64,000 nucleotides of DNA from Amaurobius ferox. Taxonomy: Eukaryota > Arthropoda > Arachnida > Araneae > Amaurobiidae. The position numbers and the translations under genes were made by a program. The notes beneath the pieces were generated by a model. That model ran no database searches and was not told the origin of the DNA. It was given only the letters and a program-made list of their open reading frames with translations. Each line of letters starts with the position of its first letter. Position 1 is the stretch's first letter. Shown here one piece after another: positions 48,904 to 59,795 of this stretch. The DNA is taken from contig OX578135.1 of NCBI GenBank assembly GCA_951213105.1, positions 160,695,250 to 160,759,249 on the forward strand. The letters run 5' to 3'.

Positions 48904-48944
48904 GTCTTAAACCAATTGGATTGAATATCCGATTGGTTTAAGAC
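48904..48944. repeat. 18-bp hairpin with one mismatch
   Basis: GTCTTAAACCAATTGGAT (48904-48921) faces 48927-48944 around loop TGAAT. Confidence 0.85.
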
Positions 48945-49739
48945 ATTAATAATCTTCCAGACAGCTTTGGGTCTGGTTAATTTTAATTTGTAATAAAATA
49001 ATATATTTAAAAATAAATAGGAAATGATTATTTTTAACAGAAATGCAATGTTAGAGTTCAAAATATGTTATTTAAGTATTTAAGTTAATATCTTTAAAGA
49101 ATTCTGAAGATATTTGTAATCTAATTAAACACATATTGTAAAAAAATTTAAACGATACATGTGAATTCGAAAGGAAAATTCTATATTCAGTGCTCTTTTT
49201 AATCAATATGCTTTTGGTCACACTAAATAACTAGCATTGGTACATGATGCACACACTATAACATTGGTCAAGGAAAAGTCGCCTATACCCCCACTGGCTG
49301 AATAATTAAAATAGTTCTCCATAAAGTATGCATTAGAAAACGAAATCTCGCACTGTAAATACCCCCTTTTCTGAGATCCTCGCTACACCTTATGTCTATT
49401 GGAATATGTATTCTGTTAGAGGGTACATGTGCTACTTTGAAATAAAGCCTTGGCCATATCTACTGGTACCGAAATGGGGCACCAAATAGACCACTGAGCC
49501 CTGGGCATCATTAAAGGTCGGACCCTGACAATATGTGCTATGTAATCAACCAAGGCCTGAAATTCGATGGCATTTATATTTTTTTCCTCTTTTATGCCAT
49601 TTTTTTAAAACTTTAAGGGCATTTTTTGAGGTTTTGGGGCACTTATTTTATATTTTAGGAGCAATGTTTTGTTTTAGGTCCTTTCTTGCATTTTTTGGCC
49701 ATTTTATTTTTTACAAAAATTTGCATAAGAAAAGAATTA

Positions 49740-50191
49740 GGGTCAATCCGTGTCAAATCAACCAGTGCATAAACCCTTGACATCATGGATTCGATTAATT
49801 TTTGGGATATTTGTTCCTTATAATCTGAAATATAAGAAAATTTTTTTTTTACATTTTTCCTATTGCCGTTTTTTTAGTTTTTGAATTTTCAAAATTGCCG
49901 AAATGTCCTAAAATCAGCTCTCCGCCAAAACTTCAAATGCAATTTGCATACGACCTGTTTCAGTTACAAAGCTGGTTATGGTATCATTTTAAAGCTTATG
50001 AAGAGGCCTTTCATTTGATATATGACATGTATGGTTTTTGAGTTAAAAATTTTTTTAGCAGCTTTTCAAAATTTTTATTTTGCAATTTTAAAAAATCGAA
50101 ATTTTTTAAAATTTTGAAAAAAATCACACATGTTGATACACATTTACAGAAGGCACAGTCAAAATTTCAGGATGGTATCTTTATGGTATCA
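49740..50191 (+). repeat. Left terminal inverted repeat
   Basis: Outer end GGGTCAATCCGTGTCAAATC. The arms keep blocks such as AAATGCAATTTGCA, GCTGGTTATG and CATTTGATATATGACATGTA, with scattered substitutions. Confidence 0.92.
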
Positions 50192-50290
50192 AATAAAAAT
50201 TGAATTTCTTTACAGGTCATGTAACGAGATTTAAGTTATTACTTACATATTTAGCTACATCAGGAAAACAGCTATGCATATACATACTGC

Positions 50291-52654
50291 TTACTGATAT
50301 AGAAATTCCTTCTTCTTTGATAAAATGTATGATGCTTGTGTCATTTCCTCTTGCTTCAGTGAATACATTCTACCAGTGGCTGTTACTGGGTTTACTTTAC
50401 AAAGGATAAAGTTTTCTGGCATTGTAAGAATATCTGGTCTTCTTGGATAACTAAAAGAGGGTGCTGGCCCACATGGATGTAAGAAAGAGATTTCCACTTC
50501 ACGTTCAACATCATCTTTCGAAAGTACACATCCCACCCATCAATTGGCATCATACACACAGGCTACAAAACCTGTGATGTGTTTAAAGACCATATCTTCA
50601 CCCTCTGAACTAACTTTGACACAATGTACTAAAGTTTCTTCAGATTCAGAAAACACTTTAGTCACCAATTTTTTTGTACTTACTGGAATGAATGCATGAA
50701 ACTTCTGGGTCCCTGTTACAGTAACAGCTTCATCAAACCGTGTCTCTAAAAGTTTCTCTTCTTCCAAGTATTCATCATTTGTCACATAAAAGAAAGTTAT
50801 TGATGGAATATTCTCCTTTCCCCATTGAAACAGCTGAAGTGGCGTCATGATTTAGTTTGAAAGAGGGTTCTGGAGACTAGCTTTGGCTGCCAGCCTCTTT
50901 ACTGTCCCTCCAATACCATCACACACTCCTTTGCCATGTGCTGTTGCATAAAAATGCCACTCTGCATCAATGGCATCGAAATCTCCAGGATGATTACACA
51001 AATTTGCGAAGTTCTTGCGGTTCTTATATTGCGCTGCTGAACCATCAGAGAAGTAATATACTTTCTTTAAGTTGGGCAGACAATCATTTTTCAAGAAAGC
51101 TAGAAGCTTTTTTTGGAAAACATGGAAAAGAACTGTGTTATGCATCAAACAGTCTGAAATAAAGACATAACTTTTATGTTTTAGAATATCTTTGTCTTTG
51201 TAGTAAACTACAAATGGATGAACCGTTGCCATTGAGTTGTTCCAATGGAACCCTTGTGCTTCGTCTTGTAAAATAAATGAATAATTCTCGGAAAAATCGC
51301 ATGTTACCACAGCTTCATCAGGCACTAGTGTACTTTTCTTTTCAGAAAAAAATGCAGATTGGTGTTTGGCAATGAAATCGTGTCTCTTTAGGTTCATCAG
51401 TTGTGTTGAAAAATCTTCAACAAATTCCTCTGTAGTTTTATTAATTGTCTCAAAAGAACAACGATCTACTGAAATCCACTACTTATAGGTAATATTTTCA
51501 ATCAACTCATCTTCAAGGCTGGTTAGCAAGGCTTCCTTGAATTCGATGATGCTGGGACAGGAATCACACTCATTCAAAAAGCATTTCTGTTGTGGTGGAT
51601 TGCATATTATTTTCGAAAGGTAATCTTGGTAGGTTTTTAATGGATTTTCATATCCTGGAAGTGTCACATTATTTAAGTTAGCCTCAATTATCATTAGCTT
51701 AACATTTTGATGAGTGGTACAAACACATACAGCATGAGTACCACTGGTTCCTGCTATTATGCAGTTCTTAGGTCGCAATTCTGCAAATTTTGAAAATCCG
51801 ATCTTCAAATATGAATATTTAGATTTTAAAAGTCTGTACATCTCTCTCAGATTTCCCAGAATTAATCTTTTTTGAATGTGGATGCGTTTACCATCTGTGT
51901 CCTTCATCGAAACATAGTCTTTCTTTCCCGGCATTTGTCTGCTAACTTCATCACTGCAGTAAAAAATTTTAACTACGGAGGCAGTTTCTTCTGATAAAGT
52001 TTTTCCTGGTTTGGGGTTGGGTGAGGTCAAAACTCCTTTCTCTTCTACTAGTTTTTTTGCTTTCCTAGCAATGTAATTACTCACACCAAACTCTCTTTCA
52101 ATTCTTCCACATGACCAGCTTTTTGGCAAAATAGTCAAAATCATTACTCTTTCACTTTTATTTGCAGTTTTAAATTTCTCTTTAAGTTGCTTAAGTATTT
52201 CTGATTCTGAATTATTACACTTTTCATTTTCATTGCCCTCTGCATTAAAAAGGGATTTGCGATATGTACTTCTTATTTTTTCTGCCTTTTCTTTGCAATA
52301 TTTCTTAGAACTCTTAATTTTTTTTCTACTCACTGGGGACTCACCAAGAGAAGTCAATGATGCATTCAAGTAACTTAAACTTGCATCTGTATCCATAAAT
52401 TCTAAATCATTAGTACTGCAACTAGGAATATCATTATTATCCAGCCCCGAAGGATTTTCTTTTTCAGCAACACTCACCTCGTGTGTTTTCTTTCCTAACT
52501 GCAATCTGCAGGAAGTGCAAATTTTCATGTTTTCTTCAATTCCATTATTTGAAGAGATCATCCAAGGTGTCACATTTCTCAGGTCTTTACTAACCCAGTG
52601 TTCCTTTTTTTTAAATGGATTACAACAGAAAATAGACCACTTCTTGTTATCCAT
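50291..52654 (-). pseudogene. Transposase of the long-TIR element; one frame with three stop codons
   Basis: ATG at 52654; the same frame continues to 50291, 787 codons before the terminal stop, interrupted by exactly three stops: TAG at 51481-51479, TAA at 50854-50852 and TGA at 50542-50540. There is no frameshift. The N-terminus has cysteine pairs (FCCNPF and KICTSCRLQL) likely to bind zinc, then a charged linker, then a helix-turn-helix-like part (SWSCGRIEREFGVSNYIARK). The C-terminal half has probable catalytic acids in VVTCDFSENYSFILQDEAQG, FISDCLMHNT, YYFSDGSAAQYKNRKNF and EWHFYATAHGKGVCDGIGG. I recognise this arrangement from many arthropod uncharacterised proteins; the triad choice is inference. 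Two of the stops are explained by a single C-to-T change in Gln codons. Confidence 0.88.
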
Positions 52655-52900
52655 ATATAATATTAATAGAGTAAAATTTATAAAACTAATCTGATAAAAA
52701 AAAAATTGATAATACTTAATAAATCAAGTCTAAAAGATAAACATTTCACTGTAAAAAAGTTAATTGAGATCTACACACTCTGACAACTGAACTACTTGGG
52801 AAAGGAAGTGGGAAAGAGCATGAATGAACATGTTACTGCAGGAAAGGGATGACTCATTCTTGAAAAATCCTGTGCATTACTGGCTTCAATTGTGTCTCAC

Positions 52901-53364
52901 TGATGATACCATGGAGATACCATCCTAAAATTTTGACTGTGCCTTCAGTAAATGTGTACCAACATGTGTGAATTTTTTCAAAATTTTAAAAAATTTCTAT
53001 TTTTAAAAATTGCAAAATAAAAATTTTGAAAAACTGCCAAAAAAAATTTTAACTCAAAAACAGTACATGTCATATATCAAATGAAAGCCCTCTCTATAAG
53101 CTTTAAAATGATAGCATAACCAGCTTTGTAGCTGAAACAGGTTGTTTGCAAATTGCATTTGAAATTGTGGTGGAGAGCAGTTTTTTGGACATTTTGGCAA
53201 TTTTGAAAATTCAAAAACTAAAAAAATGGCAACAGGAAAAATAAAAAAATGGAAATTTCTTATATCTCAGATGATAAGGAACAAATATTCCAAAAATTAG
53301 CCAAATCCGTGACATCAAATTCCAAAACTTATTTTTTATTGGTTGATTTGACATGGAATGACCC
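52901..53364 (-). repeat. Right terminal inverted repeat
   Basis: Reverse complement of the left arm; outer end (minus strand) GGGTCATTCCATGTCAAATC. Confidence 0.92.
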
Positions 53365-53737
53365 ATTATGCTTTTAATTTATAAGACACAAAACCAAGAT
53401 TGCCAAATGAACAAGCAAACATTCTTAAAAATTTCTCATTCTGCCAACTCAATTCAAGATACTGTTTAATGTTATCTAGTTTTGGGGGAAAATAATCCCT
53501 ATTGTTGTTCACTTTTGAAAGGGACTGTAGAGAGGGTAGTTGGTAAACGAAAAATTCAAATGTCTTCTTATTGCTACTGACATTCCAAACCCTTTATGTA
53601 CTACCTGACAGAACAGGTTATCACTATAAGAATTTTATAATTAAATAGAAACATTTCTGCACTAAAAAGATTATAAACTACTGTTTTATTTCATTAAAGT
53701 TATAATTTCACTTACTATACTCAAATAAAAAACTTAC

Positions 53738-53854
53738 TTCAGACCATATTTTACTTTTTTATTCTCTACCATCAAATCACAAATATAACTAACAGATAAT
53801 TCATTTAGAAGTTTTATATCTTGACTACGTAGCTCTGTGAACAAAGCACCATTT
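53738..53854 (-). CDS. MTMR14: MTMR14 exon
   Basis: 117 bases, acceptor AATTCCAG, donor GTAAGT. Phase 2 in and 2 out. Encodes NGALFTELRSQDIKLLNELS then VSYICDLMVENKKVKYGL. Human has DIKLLRYLSVKYICDLMVENKKVKFGM. It starts 370 bases right of the long-TIR transposon. Confidence 0.96.
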
Positions 53855-53974
53855 CTGGAATTAAAATTAAATATATATTAGTAAATTGATTTAATATAAC
53901 TAGCTATTTACTTTAAGAAATAAATTAGGATATTTGTAAGCACATATAATACACATCATTATTGTATACAAGAA

Positions 53975-54850
53975 CAAATTTACCCAACATCCACCAGAAC
54001 CTAAATAAGTGCCTATTACATAAATAATACAGGTAACACCACTCAATAGCTCAAATCCCAGTTTCGAACAAAAATCATTGTTACACTACATTTTTTCCAT
54101 GCACATAGAAAATTGTGGGACACAACAGCTATATAAATGTCACTGCTTACTGAAAATCTCCTGAGCTTTGTATTTAAATATGAGATCTCCATAACAATGG
54201 ACACTCCTCCAGTCATTGTGTCATGAACACAGAAAAAAATTTCTTTCAGGGAGAGCTTTCAAATAAAAAATTGCTACTTTTATAGACACACTTAAATTCA
54301 GAGAGTAATTTAAAAAATTATTTTTCATTAAAATGTGAAGATTTCATTAAAATTTCATTAAAATGTGAAGATTTCATTAAAATTTCATTAAAATGTGTGT
54401 CCGTATTCACACAAAAAATTAGAATTATGTAAATATTCAATTCACTGATGAAATTAAAAATAAATTAATTTTGAATGGCCCAAAAGGTATATATTTTGAT
54501 ATATTTTCAATTTTTTTTTCTTTTACACATAAAAGAATTGCCCTACAGATTAGGTTAAAAAATAGTTGGAAAGAGTGTTTTGGGATTTTTCCAATGGTGC
54601 TAAAACAGAAACTCTGCTATATTTTCCATTGTAAAGGAAGTAATGTGTGAAAATTGCTCAAAATTGCACTTCAACATAAAATAACTAAGAAACTTATTTA
54701 AATTATAAAACAATCGCTCTGAGGTATATTGGGACCTGATCTGAACTATCACTGTACTGAATTTCGTAGCTGCAGATCGCTTATATTTTCTGCAATGCCA
54801 CTAACAGATGAGCAAACAGACAACATCTCTTTAATTATTATAGAAGATAT
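53975..54850 (+). repeat. Dispersed repeat family G, left half of an inverted pair
   Basis: Same orientation as 23130-23885: CTAAATAAGTGCCTATTACA near the left, TTTCGTAGCTGCAGATCGC...TTTTCTGC near the right. A 29-base unit with GATTTCATTAAAATTTCATT is repeated at about 54330-54400. Confidence 0.65.
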
Positions 54851-54929
54851 GCTAATTCTCTGTATGTTATGGTTCTTTTAAAGGTTCTTCCTTGTTAGGT
54901 AGACTTAACATTTGGTACCAGTCTTAATC

Positions 54930-55615
54930 CTACATAATAAAAGAAGATATATGTCTGTCAGTGTGCGCATGTGTGCGACTTCTGTAGCAGAAAATCTAAG
55001 CTTCGGACAGCTGCGAAATTGAATACAGAGTTAGTTAAACTCCCAATACAACAGACCTCATCAAGTTTATTTATTTGAATTAATTTCAAAGTTATGAACT
55101 TTTAAAGCCAAAAATTGCATATTTTCTGCCATTTCATCAAATCAATTTATCTATCTCAGCTGCAAACAGTCCAATCTTCCATACTCACAGTCCAAATGCA
55201 GGTGGTCTGTGAATGTCATCTCAGACATTCTGTCTAGATATGGACTGCAATAAATTTGTCAATTTTATACATTTGTAAATATAAAAGATAAATTTTCAAT
55301 TTTTAGAACATTGAATAATTTCAATATTATAAGTGTGCTCTAAAAATTTGACTTAAATCAGATAAAATGGAAATTAATTTTGTGGATTTTACTTCTATAG
55401 AAAGGTTTTCTTTTCTGTGACTTCATGTACATTCATTTGTTAATGTTTATTTTAAGCAATTCAAACAAACTTCTTGAATATAAATTTTCTAAGTTCATGA
55501 ATTTAAAAAAATAGAGATTTAGAGTGCATCAAAAGCATATCTGTATTATTTAAGCCAATAAGTGCTTATTTAGAACACGACCAACACCAGGTAATTTGTT
55601 TCATTCAATAAAACC
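54930..55615 (-). repeat. Dispersed repeat family G, right half of an inverted pair
   Basis: Opposite orientation to its left neighbour, about 80 bases apart: GCAGAAAATCTAAGCTTCGG...CAGCTGCGAAATT at its left and AAGTGCTTATTTAG...CCAACACCAGGTAA at its right. Confidence 0.65.
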
Positions 55616-57090
55616 CTTGAGAAAATAAATTTTCAAAAATGTACAGTCTAAGGGGTGTTGCACACCAAAATATTTAAAATAAAGCACTTATACAACACAT
55701 TTTCCAGTGACAAATATTTAATATTTAATGCAAACGTAATTCCTAAATACATTTAACAGGGAAATATTTTTTTTAATATTTAGAAAGAAACCACAAACAA
55801 AACATGATATATTTGCAGAGTGAATAAGAAGTATTCACTTTTAAATTAAACAGAAACTTGAAGTTTTGCAGATGAATTTTGGGTGAAATACAAAATGTGG
55901 TTAAAGGTAAAAAAAGCTTGAAAATATGTAAAAGGCAAATCTGCTGATAAATATAGCTTTAGAAGTTTTCAGATATTCATTTTTCTTTTGGAGCATGGCA
56001 GCATGTACCGAAAAGAACATATTCAAAATGTGAAGAAAAATTTTGCTCTATCAATATTTCTGTGTCTTTAACAGCGTCAAAGAACTGTTGGAAACTTGCA
56101 ATTAGGGTGATAAAGAGCAAAAATATTCAAATTCATATAAATATTAAAAATAGATTGAAAGCAGAATGAAAGAAAAGATTCAGTGAATTTTGAATATTCC
56201 AAAGTGATTCTTTGGGTTAATACCATGTAAATGATGCAAAATTTCTATGTTATTGCTTAAGAGTTTGCTGCATCTTACACTGTTAATGTTCAATGGGCAT
56301 TCAGCTAGTAACCTATCATGGATGATAATGTATATAAGTAGGATTAATTAGAGTAGTGCATATGGTTAAATTAAATTTTGATTACCTTTTTGCATAAAAT
56401 TATAACTAGTTAAAAACCAGCAGAGTAGAAAATTGATTAACTGCTATTTAGAATATTCTTATATCAAATTTATAATTAAAAAAAAATTAAATTCATATTT
56501 TAATGAATCACAAAAATTAAAGAATTTAAAACATTCCAAAAATATATAAAATACGTAAAAGAAAAGCACTTTCTCAGAAAGGAAATTGAAAATTTATCCA
56601 TCAAATTTTACTGAATTTACATATATTTTGCATCCTTGAAATTGTATTAAGCATTTTACAAATGACAGAATTTCTATCTACAGTTGTATATAAAGGCTTT
56701 TTACATGATGCAGGAAGTTGACTTAACAAATTGATCATTCAAGTTTTAATTCATAAATTTTCAGTTTATACAGCTGGCAATTTATTGAATGAACTGTTTT
56801 CCGTCAGTTTTTTAATATTGGTCTATAGACATGGATTAACTTATTGAAAACATAATTTCATATTTTTACTGAAAAGTCAGGCAATCTTATTTATGCATAA
56901 ACCTAGCAGAGTTCCAGCATATCTGCCTTTAGAGTTCCATCACTTAACAAAGAAACTTTTTAAAACAATTTAAAGAGTATTAGAAAATTAAAGCCACAAC
57001 TAAATAATATCCAAGAAAAGAACTAAAAACAATATATTGGAATTAAAAATGTTGACACATTCTCATCAGAAGGAATTATACTTTCACCAA
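55616..57090. other. AT-rich intron, nothing recognised
   Basis: No exon, transposon protein or clear repeat noticed on either strand. Confidence 0.45.
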
Positions 57091-57092
57091 AG

Positions 57093-57122
57093 AAAGACTG
57101 AACAAATAATTGTTCAGTCTTT
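57093..57122. repeat. Perfect 13-bp hairpin
   Basis: AAAGACTGAACAA (57093-57105) and TTGTTCAGTCTTT (57110-57122) around ATAA. Confidence 0.8.
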
Positions 57123-57277
57123 ATTTAATAAGTCTTGAGTAAGATCAAAACTGTAAGCATTCTAATCGATCGATCAATCAAGAAATGAAGTGATCTTTGC
57201 AGATATAAAATGGCATTCAAATAGTTGAATGTAAGTTATAGACCATTCAGTTTTCATTTTACACAATAGAAGTTCAC

Positions 57278-57537
57278 AAGGGCATGGTAGCCCAGTGGTT
57301 AGAGCACAGGAATTGTACTCGGTAAGCCCAGGTTCGATTCCCTCTGCTACTAAAACTGCCACCGTGTTCAAGCGGAGTACGATCACGTTAAACATTTGGG
57401 TCCGTAAGTCCTTCTGACAGGTTAGTGGTAGGGGAAGGAGGGTACGGTCCCTGTGGATGCCTCCCCCACTGAGTTCCAGTCTACATTGGGTGGCTCTTCC
57501 TGGCCGTCCAAACAGTTATCTCACACCTTTCTGGTTC
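57278..57537 (+). mobile_element. SINE copy S6, first unit of a SINE dimer
   Basis: A-box region TAGCCCAGTGGTTAGAGCAC, B box GGTTCGATTCC, central block; ends CACCTTTCTGGT and runs straight into the next copy, so its final tail is replaced. Confidence 0.88.
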
Positions 57538-57826
57538 GGGCGCGGTAGCCCATTGGTTAGCGCGCTGGAGTTGCACTCGGTAGGCCCGGGTTCGATTCCA
57601 GCCACTGCCAAAACTGCCGCCGTGTTCATGCGGAGTACGATCACGTTAAACATGTGGGTCCGAAAGTCCTTCCGAGAGGTTGGTGGAAGGGGAAGGAGGG
57701 TACGGTCCCTGTGGATGCCTCCCCCACTAGGTTCCGGTCTAAATTGGGTGGCACTTCCCGACCGTCCAAACAGTTACCTTACACCTTTCTGGTAGGTCGG
57801 ACGGTCTGGGTTTCAACAACAACACC
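57538..57826 (+). mobile_element. SINE copy S7, second unit
   Basis: Full head (GGGCGCGGTAGCCCATTGG, GGTTCGATTCC), central block and CAACAACAAC tail. Its sequence is close to S8 (shared TCCGAAAGTCC variant), so S7 and S8 may be one subfamily. Confidence 0.9.
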
Positions 57827-57987
57827 TTTCTGGTTCTTGCTCATGTCCTTGCTGACGAGCCGGTCGGTCTGGGTCTTCAACACCTTTCTGGTTCGGCCGT
57901 CCAAATGGTTGCTCGTGTCCCCTGGATGAGTCGGACGGTCTGGGTCTTCTACACCTTTCTAGTAGGTCGGATGGTCTGGGTCTCAAC
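57827..57987 (+). repeat. Tandemly repeated SINE tail segments
   Basis: Three diverged repeats of an ACACCTTTCTGG...GTC-GG-CGGTCTGGGTCTTC-AAC unit follow S7. The last is cut by the hAT insertion and resumes at 58897. Confidence 0.8.
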
Positions 57988-58896
57988 CAGGGGCGGCATT
58001 TCAACATTTCATTTGGGGGTGCAAGATTTGTATGAAAATCCACAGTATGGAATAAATAAAATGTTTGTTAATGGGGGGGGGGGGGGGATCACAAAATTAA
58101 ATTGATGTTGAAAAAAATAATTATTGTTAACATAATTTTTGTACATAATTGTGCTAACATAATTGTTAACATAATTTTTCTAAATACAAATATCTATATT
58201 TATTTAGCTGTTATTGAAGTTTTAAATGCCAGTTCTTAGAGTCTGGAAGAATAGAAAATTTTGTTACAATATCATCATAATCCAGTGGTATATCTTTTTC
58301 TATAGCTAAAATAGCTAAAGATAAAAGTCTTTCTTGTTCCATTGTACTGCGAAAATAATTTTCCAACCTCCTGAGAGACGAGAAAGACCTTTCGCAACTG
58401 GCTGAGCTGATTGGCACAGTCAAAAACAATTTAACTAATAATGTGATGACAGCAAACATATTTTTTAAATTCCGCTCTTTAAAATAAACCAGGCGACTTT
58501 TAAAATTGGGATGGCCTATGTTTTCATTTTTCACCATTGAATAAAACAGTTCCAATTCACATAGCAATTCCTCCTTCCGGAAGTTATATACTTTGCATAT
58601 GGTTGAAACATTTTCTTTTTCTTTTCCGACATCTGATCCGGATAATACTGAACTAAGGGCAAACAAAACTGATATATTGTTCTCATTAAATCTTGTTTCA
58701 ATTTCATTAGATACTGAATCTATAATTTCATATTGAATATTGATTCTGTGATATGATTTAACAGCATCATGGGAATTTTTTTCACCGAATTTGCTTGGAA
58801 TTTTTTACGTTTTTTCAGTTTTCCAGAATAAGAATTTTTTGGTCCAGAATAAAAAAAATTTGGGGGCGCGATCGCGCCCCCTATTTGCCGCCACTG
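57988..58896 (-). mobile_element. hAT element inserted in a SINE tail
   Basis: Ends CAGGGGCGGCA (57988-57998) and, at the right, TGCCGCCACTG (58886-58896), a hAT-type CAG(G/T)G terminus. The perfect 8-base target duplication GTCTCAAC at 57980-57987 and 58897-58904 is the hAT hallmark and lies in the SINE tail. 909 bases with only the 3' part of a transposase, so a deletion derivative. A perfect palindrome GGGGGCGCGATCGCGCCCCC sits near the right end (58862-58881). Confidence 0.95.
58211..58797 (-). pseudogene. hAT transposase C-terminal part with dimerisation domain
   Basis: An open frame of about 195 residues without a start, read leftward. It begins SKFGEKNSHDAVKSYHRI and holds the hAT C-terminal dimerisation motif: LTVPISSASCERSFSSLRRL, NYFRSTMEQERLLSLAILAI. 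The N-terminal zinc finger and catalytic core are deleted. The retained frame has no stop or shift up to its end at 58211. It resembles the ZMYM/TTF-type hAT group. Confidence 0.9.
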
Positions 58897-58912
58897 GTCT
58901 CAACAACAATAG

Positions 58913-59795
58913 AAATTCACAGAATAAGTGGGAAGTTCTGTTTACTGATACAATTTCTTATATCATGTACAAGGGCCTCAAATTCTTGAAAAATTCTTAA
59001 TTTAACATTGCACAATTTTTAATATGATATTTTGCATGATTACTACTTCAATTAGTAAACCTTAAAACTCTATTGATTTAGAGAGATCAAATTAGGGGTT
59101 GCGACATTGGGCTAATATGAACCCAAAGACATGCAAGTGGGTCAATGTAATGAGTTAAGAGAATAGCTAAACAGAAAAAAATTTCTTTGCTTTATATGCA
59201 GAAATGGAAATTTTGTGGTTGTAGAATCTCACAAAATGAACCTCATCAATCCCGAAGATATATATATACCCTGCATTGCAGGTGATTTAAAATATGAGAA
59301 ACTTCTAACAGCATTCTAGGGCATATTATTCTTCAAAACCTCAATGCAAAGTAATTAATTCTTCTATAGAAATATAAAAAGCATAATAAACTGTTAGTTT
59401 CTATACAACATTATCTTCAAGGACATATCTAAAAAGTATAACATCATAATCCCATTTGTAAACCAATTTACAACAAATATGAAGTTTAATCAACATAAAC
59501 ATGAAATAGGAGCAAAAGATATTCCCAAACCATTTTATATTTTGCTTAATCAAACAACTGAAAATAAATCGATTAAGCACAGTTGGAAATATATGAATTT
59601 GAAAAATATTTGTTCTGTAACTACAATAAGAGAATCCAAAATATAATACCATTTATTTATGACAAATTTTCTATCAATTTCTATATTATTTAGATTGTAT
59701 AAATTACATTAAAATAGTCTCTGTTAAAATGAGTATCAACTGGTTTCAAAGGCAATAAAGAGCCTTCTTAGTCAGAATAAAGAAGAGAGCACTAG
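58913..59795. other. Intron without recognised gene
   Basis: AT-rich. Near 59738-59755 there is a sequence related to one arm of the hairpin at 38647-38712. Confidence 0.45.

Larger units (their letters stand above)
49740..53364 (-). mobile_element. DNA transposon with long terminal inverted repeats
   Basis: 3625 bases bounded by GGGTCA-ATCC... and its complement, with TIRs of about 450-465 bases (49740-50191 and 52901-53364), and a 4-base ATTA duplication at 49736-49739 and 53365-53368. Interior is one transposase gene on the minus strand, the same strand as MTMR14, within the intron 47864-53737. A 4-base duplication with a D-rich transposase would fit the Sola superfamily, but I cannot confirm the superfamily from the sequence alone. 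Confidence 0.92.

Noticed and set aside
50291..52654. Stop-codon reassignment or selenocysteine in the transposase
   Set aside because: Three different stop codons are involved and neighbouring MTMR14 exons use none internally, so ordinary mutation is simpler.
57457..57795. Plus-strand open frames over SINEs (also at 12279, 44909, 63255 and others)
   Set aside because: They are chance frames through non-coding SINE sequence; the same peptide recurs wherever the SINE does.
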